Shown in pieces: positions 1 through 6,619 of a stretch of 64,000 nucleotides of DNA. The position numbers and the translations under genes are program-made. The notes under the pieces were generated by a model, which was not told the origin of the DNA, searched no databases, and worked only from the letters and a program-made list of their open reading frames with translations. The DNA is taken from NCBI RefSeq assembly GCF_900142825.1, contig NZ_FRCH01000001.1, positions 434,001 through 498,000 of the forward strand, written 5' to 3'. Every line of letters begins with the position of its first letter. Position 1 is the stretch's first letter. This DNA comes from Rhodanobacter sp. OK091 (lineage in GTDB: Bacteria; Pseudomonadota; Gammaproteobacteria; Xanthomonadales; Rhodanobacteraceae).

Positions 1-506
1 ATCGACGAGCAACAGATACCAGTGACTTGGTCATTCTCGACGGCAGGAATATCGATAGTGATCCGATAGCGACAGTACGGCTGCCCAGGCGAATTCCTGC
101 AGGATTTCACGGGGTATGGCTGCCAAAGGACTGCTAAGTCGCCGCGAAGGTCTTCCCCCGCTGCGCCGTATGCTGCTAGCAGCAAGCGAGTCCTTGAATG
201 GCTGTTTACGGGAAAGCCGACAGGATGACCTGTAGGTCCGCTCCTGGCCGAAGTCGGCCGGTCGACTCTCGCTGTTGGCGAGCCTGGCCAGTTCCACTGG
301 TGGTGGTGGTTGGGCTCGCCAACGGGAGTGGGCAAACGCGATGGCGATGATGGGCAGCGTGGCCGCCGGCCGTGGTCAGATTCGCTGGCGGAGCTGGTCA
401 GTGGCTGTGGCGAAGGTGAGCAGGCGGCAGGCGTTTTGCAATCAGGGGCCAGGGCTCGTTTCACCGTTTCGAGAGCCCCTTCCCGGGCCATCTCATCCTG
501 ACCCGG
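1..506. other. Leading stretch without a supported gene
   Basis: No convincing gene was found here. A minus-strand open frame of 88 codons at 31-297 has an arginine/serine-rich composition and no clear ribosome-binding site, so it is not called. The region ends at the stop codon of the small minus-strand gene at 507. Confidence 0.5.
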
Positions 507-743
507 TTAGCCGGATGCCCGTTCCTGTTCGAGCCTCTGCTCGTTGACCTGATCGAGAATCTCCCGCAGGGCAAGCGCCGAATCGAGGATGGCCTCCCCC
601 AGCGTCGACACGCTCTGGGGTTGCAAGTACGACGTATCGCAGAACGTCATCGCGTCGCCATTGGCAGTGATCGTCCGCAGCAAAGTGTTTAGCTCGTCGA
701 TCTGGTCGATGGTGACTCCGAAAACAAGGTGTTCGTCCGTCAT
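507..743 (-). CDS. Small hypothetical protein (78 aa)
   Basis: I do not recognise the family. The start at 743 is chosen because GGAGGAGGG sits just upstream of the ATG; a longer frame reaching to 926 has no comparable site and would run over the neighbouring gene. The product is acidic, cytoplasmic by composition, and begins MTDEHLVFGV. Its C-terminal half is a predicted amphipathic helix (ALALREILDQVNEQRLEQE). It is divergent from the XRE regulator at 859 with about 115 bp between the starts, so the two may share a control region. It weakly recalls small DUF3077/DUF6124-type proteins of pseudomonads, but this is only an impression. Confidence 0.6.
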   Translation of the reverse strand: MTDEHLVFGVTIDQIDELNTLLRTITANGDAMTFCDTSYLQPQSVSTLGEAILDSALALREILDQVNEQRLEQERASG

Positions 744-858
744 GGCATCCCTCCTCCGGTGATATGGCGGACATGGCCGTCCGCATGACAACAATATCCC
801 GTTTTCAGATATTTGAAAAGCAGATATAGCGTCATGGCGGTCTTCACGGATCGTCATC

Positions 859-1146
859 ATGCCAGCCAAATCCATACACAAGAGCGAGTACCTGGTGCTG
901 CTGCGCCGCCTGCGTGCACTTCGCACAGCGGCCGGCCTGACCCAAGTAGCGCTAAGCGTGGAGCTGCAGCGCCCTCAGTCCTATGTCAGCGACGTCGAAC
1001 GTGGCTCACGTCGGATGGACCTGCTTCAGTTGCGTGAACTCTGCAATGCTTGCGGGCAATCACTGACCGAATTCGTCGATGAATTCGAACAGGAGCTGGG
1101 ACAAGTAAAGCCTACTCGCAGGCCACCAAAGCGACCGTCCCGATAA
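859..1146 (+). CDS. XRE-family helix-turn-helix regulator (95 aa)
   Basis: A small DNA-binding protein of the Cro/CI (XRE) type. The helix-turn-helix covers roughly residues 10-65: LRALRTAAGLTQVALSVELQ is the first part, and SYVSDVERGSRRMDLLQL carries the recognition helix and the usual E-R-G turn. A basic tail (RRPPKRPSR) follows. It has no sensor or oligomerisation domain. It is divergent from the 78-aa gene at 507-743 and is followed within about 100 bp by an array of 12-bp palindromes (1250-1518) that could be its binding sites, which is inference. A degraded relative of this gene lies at 3282-3427. The ribosome-binding site is weak. Confidence 0.85.
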   Translation: MPAKSIHKSEYLVLLRRLRALRTAAGLTQVALSVELQRPQSYVSDVERGSRRMDLLQLRELCNACGQSLTEFVDEFEQELGQVKPTRRPPKRPSR

Positions 1147-1249
1147 GTGAACCCGACCCCGTTACTGTTTTACCGGCAGCACCCGTTCTGAGCGTTCGTG
1201 TTCAAAGGTGTCCGTCAAACCCGGGCCAGCTCACGCTGACCCTGAGGTA

Positions 1250-1518
1250 CTTATCGATGAGGCTCGTCCACCTCGACGATGCGTCGCATCGCCTCACGCG
1301 TGAGGCTCGGGCATGTCATCGATGAGGCAAATCGGCTCAGTGACGAGTTAAAAGGGCTCGGGCGTGAGTGTGCGGAGCCTCATCGTTGAGTATCCGCGAC
1401 CTCATACATGAGTCGTTCCGGCTCAGCGTTGAGGCAAAAACACTCAACATTGAGCCGGCGGGAGTCAGCGATGAGGTGCCATCGCCTCGGCGATGACGAC
1501 CAAAGACTCAACCGTCAC
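1250..1518. repeat. Phased array of 13 short palindromes, consensus CTCAnCGnTGAG
   Basis: Thirteen 12-bp units start at 1250, 1272, 1293, 1315, 1336, 1357, 1379, 1401, 1422, 1443, 1464, 1486 and 1507. Examples are CTCACGCGTGAG, CTCATACATGAG and CTCAGCGTTGAG. The step is always 21 or 22 bp, about two helical turns, and the 9-10 bp between units is not conserved. The right half TGAG is the best kept; outer units are more degenerate. Mixed 21 and 22 steps rule out a coding heptapeptide repeat. It lies between the XRE gene and the terminator of the convergent gene at 1621. It looks like a set of operator or iteron sites on one face of the helix; the ligand is unknown. Confidence 0.85.
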
Positions 1519-1563
1519 AAAAAAGGCCTGACGGGTCGCCGGAGTGGCAGGCCGCGTCAGGCC
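1519..1563 (-). terminator. Rho-independent terminator of the 1621-2088 gene
   Basis: A perfect 9-bp inverted repeat, GGCCTGACG at 1525-1533 and CGTCAGGCC at 1555-1563, is followed on the minus strand by six T residues (six A at 1519-1524 on the plus strand). It lies about 60 bp past the stop codon of the minus-strand gene. The loop is long (21 nt) and can itself pair. Confidence 0.7.
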
Positions 1564-1620
1564 GGGTGGTGCAGCTTTGCGTGTCGATCACCGCGGTGAG
1601 CAGCACGCCGGCAGGCGCGC

Positions 1621-2088
1621 TCAGGGCGCCGGGACGTCGGCGACGCGGCGGCTCTTGGCGAAGCGGCTGGACAGCTCTTGCCGCAGGCCGTCCAGGCCCT
1701 GGTTCTTGCCGGACACCTTGAGCAGGCCGTAACCCTCCAGCGCGGTGCTCATGATGTCGCTGCCCAGCGCCGTCTCCGTATCCTCGCCCCGCTCCACCAG
1801 CTGCTTCATTCGCTGCAGGCGCGGGCGCAACGCGTCCAGCGCGGCCACGTCCTGCTGCGCCTCGGCCAGGCCCAGGCTAGGCGGCACGATCTGCGGGTTG
1901 TTGGTCAGCACGTTGAGCGTCTGCCGGCCGAACTGCTCCGACTTCTCGCCCATCTTGTACAACTCGCGCCGCTGCGACGGCTGCAAGGCAACGAGGCCGG
2001 ACAGGTTCTGCTCCAACGTGGCCAGCGCGCCATCAATGGCGGTCAACTGGTCGGCGGTCAACACCATCGAAATGAGGTTCTGCGACAT
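1621..2088 (-). CDS. Conserved hypothetical protein (155 aa)
   Basis: I do not recognise a named family. The protein is soluble, without signal peptide or membrane segment, and is mostly predicted helix (LTADQLTAIDGALATLEQNL, then DVAALDALRPRLQRMKQLVERG). It begins MSQNLISMVL behind a good ribosome-binding site (GGAGAT about 9 bp before the ATG). Residues about 5-60 look like a four-helix-bundle-type region. It stands alone between the palindrome array with its terminator and a 390-bp stretch without an intact gene. Base composition and codon use match the GC-rich core of the window, unlike the lipoprotein gene that follows. Confidence 0.75.
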   Translation of the reverse strand: MSQNLISMVLTADQLTAIDGALATLEQNLSGLVALQPSQRRELYKMGEKSEQFGRQTLNVLTNNPQIVPPSLGLAEAQQDVAALDALRPRLQRMKQLVERGEDTETALGSDIMSTALEGYGLLKVSGKNQGLDGLRQELSSRFAKSRRVADVPAP

Positions 2089-2339
2089 GCGGCAATCTCC
2101 GTTTGCAGGAAAGAAAGTGGCCCGGTCGCGCTGAGTTGTCAGGGGGGCAACCGCGCGACCGGGCCGGGATGCCCCGGCCGATGGACAGGCATCGGCCGAG
2201 ACGCGGAAACGATGCCAGAGCTGGCATCGCTGGGCAGTCGGCAGTTACGCTGAGGTCGTGTAGTCATTGACCGATGCGATGAAGTCCTCGCACTTCGGGC
2301 ATCCGGAAAGCGAAGCGAATCCCGGGGGAGCAGCAAGAC

Positions 2340-2432
2340 ATGGAATCAACGAAGCTCACGTTTGCCACCACAGAGGTGGAGATGGCCTCCTCGTTATCGT
2401 CGTCGATAACGGACCAGCAAATCATAGCCTGA
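2340..2432 (+). pseudogene. Fragment of a membrane-protein gene (paralogue of 3443-4138)
   Basis: A 30-codon open frame begins MESTKLTFA, matching MESPKLTFA of the intact protein at 3443-4138 (its residues 19-27), with only two mismatches over the first 27 nt. The match fades after about 30 bases and the frame ends in TGA at 2430. The rest of 2089-2474 holds nothing else I can support. It is probably a remnant of a duplicated or replaced copy of the downstream membrane-protein gene. A purine-rich GGGGGAG lies upstream, so a short peptide could still be made. Confidence 0.5.
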
Positions 2433-2474
2433 TGCTGTCGACATGAAATCACCTGAGTGGCTAAGGGCATGATG

Positions 2475-3263
2475 ATGAAAGACCGCCAAAAGACAGAACA
2501 GAGACTCGGTGTCATTAGGTGCAGCTGGCTGCTGGGTCTTTTGCTATTGATGCTTGGGGGGTGTGAAGATAAGAACGAATTTCTCCTCCATTCTTCACCC
2601 GAATACCTCGCCCAGTTTGGTGTTGTGAAGGGTCAAACGAATGATATCGAAGTAGCTGGAGTGCTGTTCCGCATCCCACCACAGTACTCGATTGACGTCA
2701 CAAGCCAGCCTCCCATTAGAAAAGGTCATGCCGACTCTATCTTCTTCACGCTTGATTTCTCTCAGGCCCTCAAGGGAATAGGGCCGGTTGTTCCTGGCCA
2801 AGATCCGCATGTCCCGTTGACAGACCCTGAAAGGCACGGAAGGCACGATGAGGGGGACCGCTCTGGGATCCGTGTTGAGATCAGTCACTACAATGGCGAA
2901 ACTGGTCGATTTGATAAAAGCGCGAGGGTTCCCGGTAAGGATGCTAATAAAGTGCAATGGATTCCCGGTAGAGATGCTAACAAAGTGCTGTCGTTTCCCA
3001 GAAGGGATGCGTATCTTGAAGCTTTAGGGCTTCGACTACGTTATGGGGGTGGGTATGAATCGGTGCATGAAAAGACACCTATTATCGGTAACCCAGTGAG
3101 CTTTTATTGCGTATCGTCTGAGACTTGCGTCAGTAGAATTGAATATCCCAAGGGGATAATTATTACGATTGATATTGAAAGAGAGATGCTCCCGCATTGG
3201 AAGTTGGTATACGAAAATCTTCTTCAGGTCGTGAGGTCCCTGGTTGTCGATAAGCGGCAATAG
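2475..3263 (+). CDS. Predicted lipoprotein of unknown function (about 262 aa)
   Basis: The N-terminus has a basic region, a hydrophobic segment (WLLGLLLLML) and a lipobox LGGC, so it should be a lipid-anchored periplasmic protein. The third of three in-phase ATGs (2475) is preferred because AAGGG lies 7 bp upstream; a GTG at 2457 is possible. No domain was recognised. The centre contains three 11-residue repeats (see 2925-3023). The C-terminal part keeps two cysteines (YCVSSETC) and ends in a predicted helix. The gene is clearly richer in A and T than its neighbours, suggesting recent transfer. Such orphan lipoproteins are sometimes immunity factors for secreted toxins, but no toxin gene is adjacent. 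Confidence 0.75.
   Translation: MKDRQKTEQRLGVIRCSWLLGLLLLMLGGCEDKNEFLLHSSPEYLAQFGVVKGQTNDIEVAGVLFRIPPQYSIDVTSQPPIRKGHADSIFFTLDFSQALKGIGPVVPGQDPHVPLTDPERHGRHDEGDRSGIRVEISHYNGETGRFDKSARVPGKDANKVQWIPGRDANKVLSFPRRDAYLEALGLRLRYGGGYESVHEKTPIIGNPVSFYCVSSETCVSRIEYPKGIIITIDIEREMLPHWKLVYENLLQVVRSLVVDKRQ
2925..3023 (+). repeat. Three tandem 33-bp units inside the lipoprotein gene
   Basis: Three in-frame units encode RVPGKDANKVQ, WIPGRDANKVL and SFPRRDAYLEA. The first two are nearly identical in DNA and the third is diverged. The repeat keeps the reading frame, so copy number could vary between strains without breaking the gene. Confidence 0.75.
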
Positions 3264-3281
3264 GAGGTTGGAGCCCCAGTA

Positions 3282-3427
3282 TTGCCCAAGAACGAGCACC
3301 CGGTGCTGTCTCGTTATCTGCGCACATTCGCATGCGGTCGCCCTGACCCAAGTCGATCTGAGCTCGGCACTGCAACGTCTTCGGTGGCGAGCAGCATCGA
3401 TCAAGCGTATGGTTGCCAAGCGGCATT
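3282..3427 (+). pseudogene. Frameshifted remnant of an XRE regulator gene
   Basis: The DNA aligns with the intact XRE gene at 859-1146. One frame gives KNEHPVLSRYLR (compare KSEYLVLLRRLR); after a net loss of 2 nt another frame gives ALTQVDLSSALQR (compare GLTQVALSVELQR); beyond that the match needs a further shift. No single frame can make a complete helix-turn-helix. It sits just 5' of the membrane-protein gene at 3443, so the intact ancestor probably preceded that gene. Confidence 0.65.
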
Positions 3428-3442
3428 GACTCAGGGGGAGAC

Positions 3443-4138
3443 ATGGCCACACGCAAGGAAGATGGCATCGAAGCGATTGCAACGATGCATCAAGGCATGG
3501 AATCACCGAAGCTCACGTTTGCTGCGCTGGACGCAAGGATCGAGGCGCTGCCGGAATCTCCATCGGATACGGCTGTCTTTCCTAAGAAAGCCAAGTGGGG
3601 ATTAGTTGCCGCAGCTGCCGGCGCGCTGTTTGGCTTGCTGTCCGTCAAGCTGCTACCGAGCAACGCGATGTACACCCTTGTGCTCGCCTATGCCGGCTTG
3701 GCTGTAGAAATCGCTGGCGCGGCCATCATGGCCATATCTCAGATACCGAAGAAGTGGCCGACGTTTGCCAACGAGCGTCGTGATTTTGCCAAGCAACTGG
3801 ATTTCGACTTGCCTCATCATCTGGCGCTAGTCGAGTGGCTACAAACCTTCCCGCTCGATCAACGCGAAAGGCTGAGCGAATTCGTCAGCTATCGCCACGA
3901 GCGGATGAAGGAGAGGCTTCCCATGCTCACAGGCAGCATCGAAAAGCTCGGCGCCCTGCCTATCGTCATCGCGCTCTACCTTCAGTTCAAGGACATGCAC
4001 TGGCCGCCCCACCCCAGCTGGGTGGAAATTTTTCTGATCTTTGTGTTGGCTTTGGGCTACTGGCTGAGCGTGATGCAGATCAGCATCAGATTGCGACTTC
4101 AGCTCTACGAAACGTTGCTCAGTAAGGCGCTCACGTAG
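3443..4138 (+). CDS. Hypothetical inner-membrane protein, four predicted helices (231 aa)
   Basis: No family recognised. Two hydrophobic segments lie at about residues 52-69 and 75-97, and two more at about 169-186 and 196-218. A soluble loop of about 70 residues between the pairs (residues about 100-168) is charged and contains ERRDFAKQLDFDLPHH. The start at 3443 is chosen because GGGGGAG lies directly upstream; an in-phase ATG at 3413 has no such site. The leader ATCAGGGGG..ACATG-type sequence is shared with the genes at 5024 and 13644. The preceding DNA holds a dead XRE gene and, further up, a fragment of a second copy of this gene. Confidence 0.75.
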   Translation: MATRKEDGIEAIATMHQGMESPKLTFAALDARIEALPESPSDTAVFPKKAKWGLVAAAAGALFGLLSVKLLPSNAMYTLVLAYAGLAVEIAGAAIMAISQIPKKWPTFANERRDFAKQLDFDLPHHLALVEWLQTFPLDQRERLSEFVSYRHERMKERLPMLTGSIEKLGALPIVIALYLQFKDMHWPPHPSWVEIFLIFVLALGYWLSVMQISIRLRLQLYETLLSKALT

Positions 4139-4232
4139 ATAGGAATCCGACGTGCCCCGAAGAGATTCAGAGCTTGAGAGTAGGACGAGCGAGGGCGTAG
4201 GTTGATTGTTCCACCAATGGAAGGAGTAGGGA

Positions 4233-4796
4233 ATGCAGTTCACGAATGAACAAAAATTGATCGCGGCTATGCTGGCCGAAGTACATCAGACACTGAAAAT
4301 ACGGGATGGCGTCAATTCCGAACTCGTAGCTAAGGCGCTATTCAGCGGTAATGAGTGGGCGATTGAATGGGAACATGGCTTCTTGCTCGATCAGAATGAG
4401 AGCCCGCCTCATGTGAAACACGTGGTCGATGTCCTCGACATGTGGTCGTTCATCGAATCCGCCTATGGCGCGCTGAAAGATGCCGACAAGAAGCGATTTG
4501 CTGATGGGGCAAATTTCAACGGCAAGCCAAGTTTCCCAGGATTCGATGGCAATAATGAGGCTGAGTATCTAAGTGCGGCCCGTTTCATGATCGAGGAAAT
4601 GCGACGATTCGGTAGCTTTAAGGGGCGAGCTGATCTGAATTCTCATCATCCGACCCTAGATACAAGCAAGCGAATGCTTGAGGTTTTCCTGCCCATCAGA
4701 GCTTCCCTCGGAGTAGCCGGCCGGCCGCTGATGTCAGCAGATGATCTGATCGCTGTTTTTCACGCCAGGAAACACCCAGGCAACCGCGCCGCTTGA
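4233..4796 (+). CDS. YfbU family protein (187 aa)
   Basis: The sequence follows the YfbU (PF03887) pattern: an N-terminal MQFTNEQKLI, a central VVDVLDMWSFIESAYGAL segment, FPGFDGNNEAEYLSAARFMI with the conserved G-F-D and E-Y residues, and a C-terminal RMLEVFLPIR. It is somewhat longer than E. coli YfbU (about 164 aa). The biochemical function is not established; E. coli yfbU overexpression has been linked to cell death, so a toxin-like role is sometimes suggested. A strong AAGGAG site precedes the ATG. The gene stands alone in an accessory region of small unknown genes. Confidence 0.85.
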   Translation: MQFTNEQKLIAAMLAEVHQTLKIRDGVNSELVAKALFSGNEWAIEWEHGFLLDQNESPPHVKHVVDVLDMWSFIESAYGALKDADKKRFADGANFNGKPSFPGFDGNNEAEYLSAARFMIEEMRRFGSFKGRADLNSHHPTLDTSKRMLEVFLPIRASLGVAGRPLMSADDLIAVFHARKHPGNRAA

Positions 4797-5023
4797 AACC
4801 AAGTCTGAAATGACTCCTGTGCCTGCCCAGTACGGGGCTTTTCTTATTGGGCGCCGCGATAAAGCAGCGCCTGCTAACCTTTCAAACCAGCAGCGCCATA
4901 GGGAACGGGGGTAATCCACTCCGTCCCCTTATTGGGGCTGACTGAACCCGGGTGACTGTACTCTGCCCGTTTCGAGTAAGGCATTCGGAGCGGCCTTAAC
5001 TGCTCTTGCTATCAGGGGGATAC

Positions 5024-5386
5024 ATGGAAGAGAAGATGTTTTTCAACCAAGAGGGCGTGAGCGTCTCCAACGCCCGGTTCATCGTTAACGGCCAGACCTA
5101 CGCGATGAATGGCGTGACCTCAGTCAAGCAAGCGGTTCGGCACCCTTCTCGTTTGGGATCTGTGGTTGCCGGTGTCATCGGTCTGATCGTGCTGTTTAGC
5201 GGAGCCATCGGCTGGGGGCTGGTGTTCCTGGCTGCGGCCATCATCTGGTGGGTGGCACAAAAAACCGAGTGGATCGTTGTGCTACAGAGCTCTTCTGGCG
5301 AGACCAAGGCACTGACAAGCAAGGAGAGGTCCTTCATCGAGGGCGTCGTCACCGCGTTGAATGAATCCATCGTTCATCGCGGATAA
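5024..5386 (+). CDS. DUF6232-type small membrane protein (120 aa)
   Basis: The N-terminal half (QEGVSVSNARFIVNGQTYAM, then NGVTSV) is the recognisable DUF6232-like module. Two close hydrophobic segments follow (about residues 44-80), then a soluble C-terminal domain of about 40 residues (WIVVLQSSSGETKAL). Function is unknown; the fold recalls small PH-like membrane-anchored proteins, which is inference. The ATG at 5024 has GGGGGA upstream and is preferred over one at 5006. The leader resembles those of the genes at 3443 and 13644. The next gene is convergent. Confidence 0.75.
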   Translation: MEEKMFFNQEGVSVSNARFIVNGQTYAMNGVTSVKQAVRHPSRLGSVVAGVIGLIVLFSGAIGWGLVFLAAAIIWWVAQKTEWIVVLQSSSGETKALTSKERSFIEGVVTALNESIVHRG

Positions 5387-5525
5387 GCAATGACTTCGCC
5401 ACCAGAAGCCTAGGCTCCTGGCGGCGGCTGCAAGCGACTATTGCTATCAGTACTAGCTCGTACAGCCGTTGGGGACGGAGTGAGGTGTACCGGTTTTTTC
5501 GGACACGTCTTAGCTTGGAGTCCAG

Positions 5526-6500
5526 TTACCTTGATCGATCAATGATCCAATCTGACAAGCCACTCTCCAACGTCATGCGTGCAACGTCCTCTGCGTCCAT
5601 AAGAACTACACCCAGATCATCCCACTGATTGACGAGTGGAATTGAAGAAGTGTGGTAAACGAAAAACAGTCTGCTGTAGTGTTCACGCGTCTTGTAGTTA
5701 GCAACGGATGACACAAAACATTCTTGGTTCGTAGCGCATTTGATTTGCACGTACGCGCGCTCTCGAGTGAGGGGTATCTCAAGATCGAGATCTTTCACAG
5801 GCTCGTTGCCGCCAACTCTCCCCAAGCGACGCCAACCTGCATTGACGAAAGCCATATCGACTAATACTTCAAAGTCTCGATCATGAAGACGACGGATCAA
5901 CACTCCCAATGCCTCTAGTAGCGATGATCTGGCACGATCCGCATTCTCTAACTCCGGTGAGCGCCATCCGTTGATGCGATTAACCAAATACTCGTAGTCG
6001 GAAACACGACAAATGGTGCTTCGATACATGGATAGTTTGGTAATAGTTCCCGGGAGACTGGAGCGGATCAGAGCATTGCCCAGCGCATCAGTCGAGCGCC
6101 AACCACCCCGCATACGTCGAAAGCTGCTCCAATCACTATTATCAGTCGGATCGGCGCGCTCTGGCTCACCCGGCTCAAGAAAGCCATAGTGCAGCTTGTC
6201 ATCAATAAAGGTTACCCAAAGAGTGTCACCCCTATCTTCGAAGTACGTCTTCATCTGATTGGAAAAGCTTGTGGCAGTTCCCGCGGCGAAACCACCGTCC
6301 TCAAGCCAGCCGATGCGAATTTCGTCCCATTTGCCCTCACGACACAGCTGGAGTGAAACCGGATCTGCAGACTCAAAACCAAAGTGAAGAATGCCTTTCT
6401 CCAAGCTCTCACGCTCCCACTTGCCACCCTTGCCGAGCTTCACGTAGCGTACGGCGTTTGGTGCGATGGGAAAGGTCGCCGATTCATTGGTGTCGCTCAT
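5526..6500 (-). CDS. Predicted PD-(D/E)XK nuclease, partner of the OLD ATPase (324 aa)
   Basis: The C-terminal part resembles Mrr-type restriction endonucleases: FEVLVDMAF (Glu211), a GW..LGRVGG loop, Asp237/Asp239, then AYVQIKC with Gln252-x-Lys254, the QxK form of the PD-(D/E)XK active site. The N-terminal 110 residues (YVKLGKGGKWERESL..GILHFGF) look like a small beta-rich domain; a PUA/EVE-like modified-base reader is a guess. The ATG at 6500 with GGATC upstream is chosen; the frame remains open to 6662 inside the OLD gene, so an earlier start is possible. It lies 119 bp after the OLD nuclease gene on the same strand, so the two are probably co-transcribed and act together in DNA defence. 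Codon use is AT-richer than the core genes. Confidence 0.65.
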   Translation of the reverse strand: MSDTNESATFPIAPNAVRYVKLGKGGKWERESLEKGILHFGFESADPVSLQLCREGKWDEIRIGWLEDGGFAAGTATSFSNQMKTYFEDRGDTLWVTFIDDKLHYGFLEPGEPERADPTDNSDWSSFRRMRGGWRSTDALGNALIRSSLPGTITKLSMYRSTICRVSDYEYLVNRINGWRSPELENADRARSSLLEALGVLIRRLHDRDFEVLVDMAFVNAGWRRLGRVGGNEPVKDLDLEIPLTRERAYVQIKCATNQECFVSSVANYKTREHYSRLFFVYHTSSIPLVNQWDDLGVVLMDAEDVARMTLESGLSDWIIDRSR

Positions 6501-6619
6501 AGAAAGATCCAACGGTAAAAGTTCGTTGAGGTCCACTGAAAGAATGGTGTTACGTACGATTTGATCGTCCCATGGGCACCAAGGAAAGGTGCCAAACTTG
6601 TCCCTGACACCTTTTCGTT

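Noticed and set aside
31..297. Minus-strand frame of 88 codons at the left end
   Set aside because: No ribosome-binding site, low-complexity Arg/Ser composition and no recognisable motif.
1250..1518. CRISPR array
   Set aside because: Units are 12-bp palindromes with 9-10 bp spacers, far too short for CRISPR, and no cas gene is near.
2925..3023. Assembly artefact from repeated sequence
   Set aside because: The three units differ from each other, with many substitutions in the third, so they are real diverged repeats.
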